Assembly: GCA_012729835.1 (NCBI GenBank)
Contig: JAAYCK010000013.1
Span: 1-33,567 of the forward strand
Reading direction: 5' to 3'
Source: Syntrophomonadaceae bacterium
Lineage (GTDB): Bacteria > Bacillota > Syntrophomonadia > Syntrophomonadales > Syntrophomonadaceae
DNA: 33,567 nucleotides
In this document: positions 7,650 through 15,709 of the stretch, piece by piece
Position numbering within the stretch: the first letter of the stretch is position 1
How the letters are laid out: each line of letters begins with the position of its first letter
Translations under genes and position numbers: made by a program
The notes under the pieces: model-generated
The model's input: the letters and a program-made list of their open reading frames with translations, nothing else
Databases searched by the model: none
What the model was told of the DNA's origin: nothing

Positions 7650-7678
7650 ATAATAGCACAGTTGAGGGGTATAGTAAA
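7650..7678 (-). promoter_or_regulatory. Candidate sigma-A promoter of iorA
   Basis: On the minus strand, TTTACT (7678-7673), a 17-base spacer, TATTAT (7655-7650). It gives a leader of about 100 bases before the iorA start. Confidence 0.5.
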
Positions 7679-7690
7679 CGGAAAAAGCAT

Positions 7691-8239
7691 CTACCCTTCC
7701 CTCTCTGTCTTATTTTTGCAACACTTGGCTACCGCTGCAGAAACTAGTTGGGAAAGATGATAAATGTTGGCCAGCCCATCTGGTTCACGAACCCTGTTAC
7801 CATCTTTATGACTATAAGTTCCTACCACGCCGGTCAGCGCATAGTCCCCTATGGGTGGCAGACGGCGCGCTACCGCCTTCCCCGGCAACAATGGTCCCTG
7901 CCTCAGGTTTATAAATCCTATCTCCCCGTGCACACCTAGTGAGGCATCTATGGCTATTTTTATAGATGCCGGGTAATCATTTTGCATTTCTTTGACCTTC
8001 AATGGGAGATTACGGGCATGTAAGGGGTCATCCAGCGTTCCACATACCACGACATCAGGAATCTGTTCCTTGATCATAGAACCGGTAAGCGGCCCAAAAC
8101 TATCGAGCAAATGTCGGTCCGAACCAACACAAAAAAAAACTGGTTCCAGCGATGAACCACATATTATTTTTTCCAAAGCTTCGCTTAGTGCTGTTAATGC
8201 ATCTGACTCACGGTAATGCTTGCTCACGATCAGCATCAA
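7691..8239 (-). CDS. yyaC: Putative spore protein YyaC (DUF1256, GPR-like fold)
   Basis: 182-aa protein of the YyaC/DUF1256 family, related in fold to the germination protease GPR and found in endospore formers. Recognisable segments are FFCVGSDRHLLDSFGPLTGSMI, VVCGTLDDPLHARNL, IAIDASLG and the glycine/proline-rich LRQGPLLPGKAVARRLPPIGD. The start is TTG at 8239, with GGAGG seven bases upstream. The next codon is an ATG (8236) that is also possible at spacing ten. It lies downstream of speE, separated by a 95-base gap containing an inverted repeat (8288-8323). Its exact biochemical function is not established. Its presence argues for a sporulating host. Confidence 0.88.
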   Translation of the reverse strand: MMLIVSKHYRESDALTALSEALEKIICGSSLEPVFFCVGSDRHLLDSFGPLTGSMIKEQIPDVVVCGTLDDPLHARNLPLKVKEMQNDYPASIKIAIDASLGVHGEIGFINLRQGPLLPGKAVARRLPPIGDYALTGVVGTYSHKDGNRVREPDGLANIYHLSQLVSAAVAKCCKNKTEREG

Positions 8240-8287
8240 TGTATATCCTCCGTGGACGGTAGAGAAGAAGTCTGCAGTTTGACCAAC

Positions 8288-8323
8288 ATATTCCTTAGGA
8301 TAACAAGCATTCCCAAGGAATAT
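8288..8323 (-). repeat. Inverted repeat between speE and yyaC
   Basis: ATATTCCTT (8288-8296) and AAGGAATAT (8315-8323) pair perfectly, with an inner GGA/TCC extension after one mismatch. No U-tract follows on either strand, so it is not a typical terminator. It may be an RNA-processing hairpin or an operator. Confidence 0.6.
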
Positions 8324-8334
8324 TAGGATGAAAT

Positions 8335-9168
8335 TTATTTTGTAATGAGATTATTAATATATTTGGGAAGAGCGAATGCAGCACTATGAACATTCTTATC
8401 ATAGTATTTTAGATCAGCAAAGTTTTCATGATTTTCTGCCAATTGAGCAGGTTCATACTTCTTGCTGCCCGCGGTAAAAGACCAAGGCCCGCTAACATAC
8501 GTCGGGACCGGCGCCAGGTAGACTCGTACAATAGGGAATACCGAGGCCAGGTGGCTGTGAGTTGAAACAAAGGTCTGCTGGTAGAATACCGGGGACTCTG
8601 ATTGGACTACTGCTATCCCGTCATCATTTAGTATATTATAAAGGTCACGATAAAAGGTTTCGCTGAATAATTCTACTGCAGGACCGACTGGATCACAGGA
8701 ATCAACTATCACCACATCATACTTATCCTGGACATTCTTTACGAAGGCCAGACCATCCTCAAAGTAGAGATTTAGTCGCGAATCGCTAAAAGCGCTGGCT
8801 ACAGCTGGGAAAAAACGTTTACTATTCTCCACTACTCTAGCATCTATTTCGACCATATCGACCACCTGCAATCTGCGGTGCCGGCAAAGTTCACGCAATA
8901 CTCCTCCGTCGCCCCCCCCTATGATGAGAACCCTTTGCGGGTTGGGATGCGAGTTCATAGCTATATGGCTGATCATCTCATGGTAGATGAATTCGTCTTT
9001 CTCTGTAATCTGGATAGCTCCATCCAGCAGCAACGCCCTTCCCCACTCCAGGGTATCAACTACCGCAAGTTCCTGATAGGGAGTCTTTTCCGAATGTAGA
9101 ACTTCTGTTATTCGCCATTTGACCCCGTATCCCTCTGTATTCTTTTCATGCAGCCAAAGATCATGCAT
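8335..9168 (-). CDS. speE: Spermidine synthase (polyamine aminopropyltransferase)
   Basis: 277-aa enzyme that transfers the aminopropyl group of decarboxylated S-adenosylmethionine to putrescine. The N-terminal beta-strand domain begins MHDLWLHEKNTEGYGVKWRI. The Rossmann core has IGGGDGG (83-89), VEIDARVV and VDSCDPVGP, the last holding the catalytic aspartate region. Length is normal. The start at 9168 has GGGAGG eight bases upstream and lies inside the 3' end of the preceding 106-aa gene (8-base overlap), which implies translational coupling. No speD or arginine/ornithine decarboxylase is nearby, so the substrate preference is assumed from family. Confidence 0.93.
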   Translation of the reverse strand: MHDLWLHEKNTEGYGVKWRITEVLHSEKTPYQELAVVDTLEWGRALLLDGAIQITEKDEFIYHEMISHIAMNSHPNPQRVLIIGGGDGGVLRELCRHRRLQVVDMVEIDARVVENSKRFFPAVASAFSDSRLNLYFEDGLAFVKNVQDKYDVVIVDSCDPVGPAVELFSETFYRDLYNILNDDGIAVVQSESPVFYQQTFVSTHSHLASVFPIVRVYLAPVPTYVSGPWSFTAGSKKYEPAQLAENHENFADLKYYDKNVHSAAFALPKYINNLITK

Positions 9169-9481
9169 ATGGCTTACCTCCCTGAACACTAAGTAGGTCT
9201 TTTATAGTATCCAAATTGGCCTCAACTGATCTGCTATTATTAAAATCAATATTCACCAGGGTTTCTTTAATAATTAAATCAATCTCTTCATCCGGTTCTT
9301 GATCCGTCCATTTCTTGAGCAAATCCACCATTTCGGGATACTGGTGTTTTACCATGATCTGATCCAGCAGGCTTAAGAGAAACCCCATTTCCGCTCCTGA
9401 AACCTGCCCCCGCATTGCGGCATCGGCAATCAGGCTGGCCGTTTCATCATATAATTTTTGTCTCTCTTCATTAACGTCCAT
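9161..9481 (-). CDS. Small helical protein of unknown function, coupled to speE and the helicase gene
   Basis: 106 aa, acidic, predicted mostly alpha-helical, with no membrane segment, cysteine motif or recognised domain. The start ATG at 9481 follows AAAGGA. The preceding helicase gene stops three bases upstream and the following speE start overlaps this gene's end by eight bases, so it sits firmly inside one transcript. The sequence runs through ETASLIADAAMRGQVSGAEMGFLLSLLDQIMVKHQYPEMVDLL, suggesting a short helical hairpin or bundle. I do not recognise a family. Position suggests, but does not prove, a link to the helicase. Confidence 0.85.
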   Translation of the reverse strand: MDVNEERQKLYDETASLIADAAMRGQVSGAEMGFLLSLLDQIMVKHQYPEMVDLLKKWTDQEPDEEIDLIIKETLVNIDFNNSRSVEANLDTIKDLLSVQGGKPYA

Positions 9482-9484
9482 GGT

Positions 9485-10846
9485 CTAAGTCCTTTCAGCA
9501 TCTTTCATAGTCTGCCTCTGCTGATCAAAGACAATGGGTATTCCCTTGCCGCTTATACCGTCGCGGTTTTTTTCTATAATCAGATAGTAATTAGGATTAC
9601 GGAAGTTCTTCAAATCAGGATTTTCTTCTAGTTCCTCTTTCGGAATGGGCGCCAATTTCAGCATCAGGTCGCATTCATTCTTCATACGGCGGGCTCCTTG
9701 CAGGGTACCGTCAGGATTTAACTGTACCAGGACCATAACTGCAATATTAAGGTTCTGCGCCAGCATTTTCTGTGTCTTTACAATCTGCTCAAGAACCTGC
9801 CATTCGGGCTGTCTCGGGTCAAATTTTTCCATACGGCCAACATAGTCGACTATCATCATTTCTATATTATGCTGAACTTTAAACTTCCGCGCGATAGAGA
9901 TACTCTTCTCCGGCGTCAGATTGGGACAGGGATACGAGTAGAACCCGCTCTCTCGCAAACGAGAATAGGCGTTCAGGATAATCGACAACTCTGATTCGTT
10001 AATATCACCTTTGCGAATTCTATCATGTTCTATGGATGATAGAATTGATCCCCAGCGCAGGGCGATCTGCTGCCGGCTCATCTCGGTGTTGAGATATAAT
10101 ATATTCTTCTGCTGCTCTACCGCTATTGCCCGGGCAGTATGTAGTGCAAATGCGGTCTTGCCATGCCCGGTCTGAGCACCTAATATGATCAGATCTCCTG
10201 GTTTATAACCGAGAGTAATGTTATCCAGGGTATTGAATCCGGTTGTAAGACCATCCAGGGGCAATACCCCTTTATGCAGTTCCTTTATCTCCTTATAACG
10301 CAGGAAACGCCGCTCTACTTCATCATAACCGAGAGCGGCCATTTCGGAAGGACTATCCACGTGATCATCAATTTCCAGGGCAGTAAGGTTGGTAAGCTTC
10401 TCTTCAGCCTCCATCAATACCTGTTCGACATCGACATCCTTCTGTTCTGCCAGGCTCTGATAGCTGATGCGCAGAAAATCCTCATAGCGCCGCAGACGGG
10501 ACTTATCCTTTACCCTTTTGATCCAATATTTAATATTCTGATCGTCTATGTACTGCAGGGCGATGTATTTTAGCTGCTCGATATCTGCGGGGCTAGTAAG
10601 TACCCCGAGACTATGCCCTTCTTTGAGTAACTCGACATAGGTAGGCCGAAGATCACGCTCATACAGATTGCAGATCATAGCGAAAACATTGCCATTATGC
10701 GGAGAGTAAAAATCACTGATCGAGAGCTGATCATAGGCTTCGATACATGCTTCCTCTGAATGAAGCATGGATGACAGCACTCTGTATTCGCTTTCGAGAT
10801 CAAATAAAGTTTCTTCTGGAACCTGACTCTTTGCGCGGGCTTTCAC
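9485..10846 (-). CDS. Divergent DnaB-type replicative helicase
   Basis: 453-aa RecA-fold hexameric helicase related to DnaB. The N-terminal helical domain (about 10-110) is followed by a linker and the ATPase core. Walker A reads GAQTGHGKT (223-231) where usual DnaB has RPxMGKT. A later MMIVDYVGRM is the Walker B region, and NILYLNTEMSRQQIALRW matches the DnaB segment after Walker A. The start is GTG at 10846, with GGAGG eight bases upstream; GTG codons at 10849 and 10861 are alternatives. The preceding gene encodes a DnaD-like loader-type protein. The divergence from standard DnaB leaves open whether this is the main chromosomal helicase or a specialised paralogue. Confidence 0.85.
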   Translation of the reverse strand: MKARAKSQVPEETLFDLESEYRVLSSMLHSEEACIEAYDQLSISDFYSPHNGNVFAMICNLYERDLRPTYVELLKEGHSLGVLTSPADIEQLKYIALQYIDDQNIKYWIKRVKDKSRLRRYEDFLRISYQSLAEQKDVDVEQVLMEAEEKLTNLTALEIDDHVDSPSEMAALGYDEVERRFLRYKEIKELHKGVLPLDGLTTGFNTLDNITLGYKPGDLIILGAQTGHGKTAFALHTARAIAVEQQKNILYLNTEMSRQQIALRWGSILSSIEHDRIRKGDINESELSIILNAYSRLRESGFYSYPCPNLTPEKSISIARKFKVQHNIEMMIVDYVGRMEKFDPRQPEWQVLEQIVKTQKMLAQNLNIAVMVLVQLNPDGTLQGARRMKNECDLMLKLAPIPKEELEENPDLKNFRNPNYYLIIEKNRDGISGKGIPIVFDQQRQTMKDAERT

Positions 10847-10871
10847 CACTTTACCCTCCACAAGTAAATTA

Positions 10872-10894
10872 AAACGGGGCTTTTATCCCCGTTT
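10872..10894 (-). terminator. Hairpin between the DnaD-like and helicase genes
   Basis: Stem AAACGGGG/CCCCGTTT (10872-10879 and 10887-10894), followed on the minus strand by TTTTAATTT. The U-tract is short, so partial termination or RNA processing within the operon is likely. Confidence 0.6.
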
Positions 10895-10898
10895 CTAA

Positions 10899-12056
10899 TT
10901 ATACCTTACTTTCTATTTCTTCCAAGCTGGGCGGCATATATATTTCGTATTCTGCAGTATTCGCCCTGGTCTGGGATCGAGCACCGCCACCGCCTGCCGG
11001 GTCTTTCTTGCTGCGATTTTTAAACTCCCGCAGCTCTTTCTCGGCGTCATCTACCTGCCTTATCTCCTTGGACAACCAATTGTGCAGCACACTATCGATG
11101 TACTCGAGACCGCCGTTCTTGGTCCGCTGACACATAATCTCGCCAGCTTTCATGATCATTACGTGAGTAAATCCCCAGTCATAACGCCACTTATAGTACA
11201 TTTTTTTGCGTGCAGCTGCCGTCATGTCAATTCCGGTATAGGAACCGAATTCTTGGATATCCGGATCAAAACGATTCAGGCGAGCAGGATTTATTCTATC
11301 GGTATCAACATAATTGTTAAGGAACAATTCAAGGTCTTCGACGGTATTAATGGAATTCTCCTTGATCTGATTTGCAATCTGCGTAATCTCGCGGGGATTG
11401 TATATCTTACGCTCAAAACATAGTTCCAGCATTATTAATAAAAACTCAGGGTTAAATGACATATCTTCTAACCACTTCTTCAATTCTGCTGCCATCTTAA
11501 CACTGAGCAGATTGCCGGTTTTTTTGGCGATAAAATCTGCGACTTTTTTAAAGCTGCCATTAGGGTAGAGATCTGGAATAATCCTCTCCCGGTTTTCTTC
11601 TTCCACCTGAAGTTCCAATTGTTCTATGCGGCTGCGGTATTGATTAAGAAGAACCAGCATATTACCGTCATTCTCATTGTCAACCGGAGAAGAAAAACCT
11701 GGGTGATCACGTCGAAGCAGCGAATCTAGTCTTTGCATAAGTGGTTCAAAGTAGACCTTCTTATCGGTAAAGCCCTTGCCGTTTTCTTCGAGTTTTACTA
11801 TCTCCAGCTTGGCTAGACGGGTCAGCTTGCCAGAAAGCTTTTGTTTGGTAATAAAGGGACAGTGCATAAGGATTTGACCAACGCTTACTCCAGTCTGAAA
11901 TAGCGGACGGGTTCTTTCCATGGTGTAGAATAACGCACACAGGAGACCGATATCATCTACCTCAAGGTCCATCTCTTTGGCATAATGAAATATGATTCCC
12001 GGCATACTCGCCAAGCCCCAGCGAAAAAATTCAAGTGAACTGGAAGTAGGATTCAT
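10899..12056 (-). CDS. DnaD-like primosomal / helicase-loader protein
   Basis: 385 aa. An N-terminal winged-helix-like domain (about 10-110, with GLLCALFYTMERT and GVSVGQI) precedes a short coiled-coil linker (about 140-160). Two DnaD/DnaB_2-like helical segments follow, at about 165-255 and 280-330. The second carries Y319-x3-V-x3-W327, close to the YxxxIxxxW motif of DnaD proteins. The C-terminal tail is charged and glycine-rich. In Firmicutes such proteins help load the DnaB helicase, and here the next gene encodes a DnaB-type helicase. The start at 12056 has only a distant GGGGG, so the first few codons are uncertain. Confidence 0.8.
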   Translation of the reverse strand: MNPTSSSLEFFRWGLASMPGIIFHYAKEMDLEVDDIGLLCALFYTMERTRPLFQTGVSVGQILMHCPFITKQKLSGKLTRLAKLEIVKLEENGKGFTDKKVYFEPLMQRLDSLLRRDHPGFSSPVDNENDGNMLVLLNQYRSRIEQLELQVEEENRERIIPDLYPNGSFKKVADFIAKKTGNLLSVKMAAELKKWLEDMSFNPEFLLIMLELCFERKIYNPREITQIANQIKENSINTVEDLELFLNNYVDTDRINPARLNRFDPDIQEFGSYTGIDMTAAARKKMYYKWRYDWGFTHVMIMKAGEIMCQRTKNGGLEYIDSVLHNWLSKEIRQVDDAEKELREFKNRSKKDPAGGGGARSQTRANTAEYEIYMPPSLEEIESKV

Positions 12057-12256
12057 AGAGTGTTAAAGCCCCCAAATATGTGAAGTAAAAAAATTATATC
12101 ACTAATTTTTCCTATTCAACAAGCAGAGATATTTCGAATAAACAGAATGTCAAAGCTATAAAATAGTAATAAAGCTATATCATAAGCGGGTAATACCTTA
12201 GACAAGCCTAAATGAAACTTGACTCATTCGATATACCGATAAATTGGCTTTTCTCA

Positions 12257-12289
12257 ATAAAAAATGCCGGGAATGAAATTCCCGGCATT
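12257..12289 (-). terminator. Intrinsic terminator of the beta-CASP nuclease gene
   Basis: Perfect 12-bp stem AATGCCGGGAAT/ATTCCCGGCATT (12263-12274 and 12278-12289) with a three-base loop. On the minus strand it is followed by TTTTTT. It lies 16 bases beyond the stop of the gene at 12305-13882. Confidence 0.9.
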
Positions 12290-12304
12290 ATATTGCTTAT
12301 TACG

Positions 12305-13882
12305 CTAAATTGCCTTCTCAATTTTTTCCATGGCCTCTATTATCTTGTCATAATCCGCTTTTCTCCAGTTTTCCTTAAACATTTCATGTAATTTTAGGCT
12401 GATATCCAGATACTTCTGCTCTGCATGCATAGCTTGATCGATGCGATCCTCAGTTCGAGCGACACTGCTGTATATGGTCTTTTCTGCCCCCAGTTCAAAT
12501 TCCTGTAGCCAGGCGGGAATAAAAACCGGTATGTTCATATCATTTTTAAAATAATCAGCCAGAGCCACTTGGGATTCTCCTTCGCCATGCACTACGAAAA
12601 TCGCTTGCGGCGGGGTAACAAAACTCTGCACCCAATTGATCAGACCGCCACGATCTGCATGTGCCGAATAGGCATCTATTGATTCAATATTGGCCTTAAC
12701 CGCTACCTTTTCCCCGTGAATGGTTACCTCTTTTTCGCCTTCTAGCAATCGCCGCCCGAGTGTCCCAATGGCCTGATAGCCTACGAAAAGCACCGTTGAT
12801 TCAGAACGCCATAGATTATGTTTGAGATGGTGCTTAATGCGTCCCGCCTCGCACATGCCTGAGGCAGAGATTATAATCGTATTGCCAACCCGGGTATTTA
12901 GCGCCATAGATTCTTCCTGGGTTCGGGAATAGTTTAGGTTAATAAATTGAAAAGGATTCTCATGCTCTTCAATAAATGCTCTGGTAACGTCATCAAAGCA
13001 CTCTTTGTTTTTCATAAATATCTCGGTCGCAGCTATGGCCAGCGGACTATCAATGTATATCTGAATCTTGGGGTCCAACTTGCCGTCATGGGCCAGACTG
13101 ATCAAGTCGTATAACATGTCCTGAGTACGCTCAACAGCAAACGCAGGTATCACTAAATTTCCACCCTTAGCCATGGCGGACTCAATAATCCTGCCCAGTT
13201 GTTCCGATCGAGAGTCTAATTTTTGATGGAAGCGATTGCCGTAGGTCGATTCGATAACCAGGTAATCGCAATTTTCTATTATTGTAGGGTCTTTAACTAT
13301 AGGCTGGTCCACGTTGCCCAGGTCACCGCTGAAAACCACCTTGGTCTTACGTTCTCCTTCCGTTACCCACAATTCGAGAATTGCTGCACCTAGAATATGC
13401 CCGGCATTGCGCATGCGTATCTCGATATTCGACTGCAGTTTGATTATCTCGTCGGTATTAATGGATCTGAATCTGTTCAGACAATCTAAGGCATCCTGAG
13501 TTGTATAGATAGGTTCAATCTCGGGTTTGCCTGAGCGTGTAAGTTTGCGGTTCTTTCGTTCTATTTCTGACTCCTGGATATGGGCTGAATCGGGCAATAG
13601 CACCCGGCAAAGCTCTTCTGTGGCATGAGTGCAGTAGACATGGCCTCTGAAACCATTTTTGTATAATTTGGGTATTAAACCGGTGTGGTCTATGTGAGCA
13701 TGGGTTGCAATCAGGAATTCTATACTAGCGGGATCCACTGAAAAGTCATGATAGTTCCTCTCCTGCAGTTCTTTCGGGCCCTGGAATAAACCACAGTCAA
13801 CTGCAAAACGTGTGCTGTCGGTCTCTACCAGGAAGAATGAACCAGTAACACTCTGGGCAGCGCCAAGAAATCTAATTTTCAT
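12305..13882 (-). CDS. Metallo-beta-lactamase-fold / beta-CASP RNA-processing exonuclease-type protein
   Basis: 525-aa zinc hydrolase of the YSH1/CPSF73-like beta-CASP group. Motif 2 is HAHIDH (61-66). Further metal-site motifs are NAGHILGAA and FSGDLG, the beta-CASP cap follows (about 210-400, with VIESTYGNR and IISASGMCEAGRI), and then YSAHADRGGL and VHGE near the C-terminus. This set is typical of bacterial proteins annotated as RNA metabolising MBL nucleases, though the actual substrate is untested. The start at 13882 begins MKIRFLGAAQSVTGS, the standard opening. The ribosome binding site (GGAAG) is modest. The upstream gene's stop is 34 bases away, so the two may be co-transcribed. Confidence 0.9.
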   Translation of the reverse strand: MKIRFLGAAQSVTGSFFLVETDSTRFAVDCGLFQGPKELQERNYHDFSVDPASIEFLIATHAHIDHTGLIPKLYKNGFRGHVYCTHATEELCRVLLPDSAHIQESEIERKNRKLTRSGKPEIEPIYTTQDALDCLNRFRSINTDEIIKLQSNIEIRMRNAGHILGAAILELWVTEGERKTKVVFSGDLGNVDQPIVKDPTIIENCDYLVIESTYGNRFHQKLDSRSEQLGRIIESAMAKGGNLVIPAFAVERTQDMLYDLISLAHDGKLDPKIQIYIDSPLAIAATEIFMKNKECFDDVTRAFIEEHENPFQFINLNYSRTQEESMALNTRVGNTIIISASGMCEAGRIKHHLKHNLWRSESTVLFVGYQAIGTLGRRLLEGEKEVTIHGEKVAVKANIESIDAYSAHADRGGLINWVQSFVTPPQAIFVVHGEGESQVALADYFKNDMNIPVFIPAWLQEFELGAEKTIYSSVARTEDRIDQAMHAEQKYLDISLKLHEMFKENWRKADYDKIIEAMEKIEKAI

Positions 13883-13916
13883 TATCTTCCACTTCTTTCG
13901 ATCAAAATTATTACTA

Positions 13917-14393
13917 TTATACTGCAACAATGCTCCTGGCGTCTTTTCTTTGAGACAATTTTGTGTATTCCTGATAGAAGTTCAAGATCTCATATCTTAG
14001 CATTTCCGAATTTCCGCCGTTTAGCGCCCGTTCCAGATTGGCAAAACCGTTGGCTCCGAACCCGCTCACCACATCATTAGTATCTAATTCATCAACGTGT
14101 TGGCTATAACGAACATGTACCTGCTCGAAAAGTCCGTAATACAGATCCTTTATCTGGCTGATCCTCTTGCCCACCTGTTCCCGATCTATCTCTTCCCTCT
14201 CTACCAGGTGCAGCAGCCCATGAAAAAGGTTGTGCAGCAGTTTATTATGGAACACGGTAACCATAGCATCCCTCTTGTATTGCTTGCAGAGCAGATAACG
14301 GATGTAGTCTTTGAGCTCCCTTTGCCCGCTTACCGATAGCATTTGGTAGGAATTCAGCAGTTCGACTTCGTTTAAGGTAATATCTCCTATCAA
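13917..14393 (-). CDS. Conserved-looking protein of unknown function
   Basis: 158 aa, soluble and predicted mostly helical, rich in charged residues. I recognise no domain. It starts at TTG 14393 with GAGGAGG seven bases upstream, and that ribosome binding site lies wholly in the 3' arm of a strong hairpin (14397-14430). The following gene (beta-CASP nuclease) starts 34 bases downstream with no terminator between, so they probably share a transcript. The sequence contains LLHNLFHGLLHLVEREEIDREQVGK and a conserved-looking FYQEYTKLSQR near the end. Function unknown. Confidence 0.8.
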   Translation of the reverse strand: MIGDITLNEVELLNSYQMLSVSGQRELKDYIRYLLCKQYKRDAMVTVFHNKLLHNLFHGLLHLVEREEIDREQVGKRISQIKDLYYGLFEQVHVRYSQHVDELDTNDVVSGFGANGFANLERALNGGNSEMLRYEILNFYQEYTKLSQRKDARSIVAV

Positions 14394-14396
14394 GAG

Positions 14397-14430
14397 AAAA
14401 CCTCCTCAAAAGTTGTTTTGAAGAGGTTTT
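14397..14430 (-). promoter_or_regulatory. Hairpin masking the ribosome binding site of the 158-aa gene
   Basis: Arms AAAACCTC/GAGGTTTT (14397-14404 and 14423-14430) and inner TCAAAA/TTTTGA (14406-14411 and 14416-14421), one mismatch, loop of four. On the minus strand the 3' arm contains GAGGAGG (14407-14401), the Shine-Dalgarno of the TTG start at 14393. Translational control or an RNA thermometer is possible. Confidence 0.65.
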
Positions 14431-14533
14431 CCACGGAGACTTCCGAAATCCTTTATAAATATATCGTATTATTCTTGGCCTATTCTGAGGTATTCGATGA
14501 TATTCTCCATACTTCTAGAAGATGGTTGGCAGA

Positions 14534-15709
14534 TTAACATTTTCTATGTCGAGTGATAAATCTTCCCATTCTTTCAATTGCTTCTTCAATGTTGGATATA
14601 CTTGCAGCATAACAGCAGCGAATGAAACCTTCACCTTTGGCCCCAAAGGCATTGCCGGGAACCACTGCTACCTGCTCTTCGAACAGCAGTTTTTCGCAAA
14701 AATCCTCGCTGTTCATGCCAGAGTTTGCGATGGAGGGGAAACAGTAAAAAGCCCCGCGCGGTTCAAAACATGAGCAGCCAATCTCCCGTAGACCGGACAG
14801 GATTAATTTGCGGCGATAGTTGTAATCATCTACCATTTTTCGCATTTCTGCTTCGCCGTGTCGAAGGGCTTCAATAGCAGCCATCTGTCCCATAATTGGG
14901 GCACACATAATAGTATATTGGTGAATTTTAGTCATTGCAGCGATAATATCGGGATGACCGCAGGCATAGCCTATTCTCCACCCGGTCATAGCAAAGGCCT
15001 TCGAAAAACCGTTCATAACAATGGTACGGTCTTTCATGCCTGGAAAAGAGGCGATGGAGGTATGCTGTCCCACATAAGTCAGTTCAGAATAAATCTCGTC
15101 TGAAATCACTATAAGATCGTTCTTTATTATGATGTCAACCAATGCTGCCAGATCTTCCTGAGTCATCACTCCGCCGGTGGGATTGCTGGGGTAGGCCAGA
15201 ACCAATAGTTTGCTCTTAGATGTTATGTGTTTCTCCAGCACGTCAGGCCGCAGCCGATATTCGTCTTCATCATAGGTCGGTACCGGAACTGCCTTGCCGT
15301 AAGCCAAATCAGCACCCGGCGCATAAGAGACAAAGCATGGCTCCGGGACCAGCACCTCGTCACCTGGCTCCAGCAAAACCCGCATGGCGATATCAACTGC
15401 TTCACTGACTCCTACTGTTATAAGGATCTCATCAACCGGATTATATTCTACGCCTATCTTCTTTTTTTCATAAATAGCGATCTCTTCCCGAAGCTCAGGG
15501 AGTCCGCTGTTGGAGGTATACATGGTATATCCCTGTTCCAAGGAATAGAAGCAAGCCTCTCTAATATGCCAGGGGGTAACAAAATCAGGTTCGCCTACAC
15601 CCAGGGATATTACTCCCTTGGTCTGGGTGACCAGATCAAAAAACTTGCGTATTCCCGACGGCGGAATAGCCATGACTGTCGGGGAAATATATTTATCCAT
15701 CTTGCTCAC
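14534..15709 (-). CDS. Class I/II aminotransferase (PLP-dependent)
   Basis: 391-aa fold-type I aminotransferase of the AspC/AlaT-like subgroup. Visible features are SLGVGEPDF (about 35-43), YPSNPTGG (173-180), SDEIYSEL with the PLP aspartate at about 204, the Schiff-base lysine K237 in GFSKAFAMTGWR, and a C-terminal arginine region (EGFIRCCYA). The GTG start at 15709 overlaps the stop of the preceding Lrp/AsnC regulator (GTGA), so translation is coupled. A T-box leader controls the pair. Substrate is not decided by sequence; the T-box specifier suggests alanine or glycine metabolism, so an alanine-type aminotransferase is a reasonable guess. Confidence 0.9.
   Translation of the reverse strand: MSKMDKYISPTVMAIPPSGIRKFFDLVTQTKGVISLGVGEPDFVTPWHIREACFYSLEQGYTMYTSNSGLPELREEIAIYEKKKIGVEYNPVDEILITVGVSEAVDIAMRVLLEPGDEVLVPEPCFVSYAPGADLAYGKAVPVPTYDEDEYRLRPDVLEKHITSKSKLLVLAYPSNPTGGVMTQEDLAALVDIIIKNDLIVISDEIYSELTYVGQHTSIASFPGMKDRTIVMNGFSKAFAMTGWRIGYACGHPDIIAAMTKIHQYTIMCAPIMGQMAAIEALRHGEAEMRKMVDDYNYRRKLILSGLREIGCSCFEPRGAFYCFPSIANSGMNSEDFCEKLLFEEQVAVVPGNAFGAKGEGFIRCCYAASISNIEEAIERMGRFITRHRKC

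Noticed and set aside
7543-7659. N-terminal extension of IorA (39 residues)
   Set aside because: It translates the attenuator hairpins, lacks a proper ribosome binding site and is not found at the start of IorA proteins; 7542 has a strong site.
7543-7660. iorA leader as a classical T-box
   Set aside because: The terminator resembles one, but the AGGGTGGNACCGCG sequence and a Stem I are absent, and the leader is only about 100 bases.
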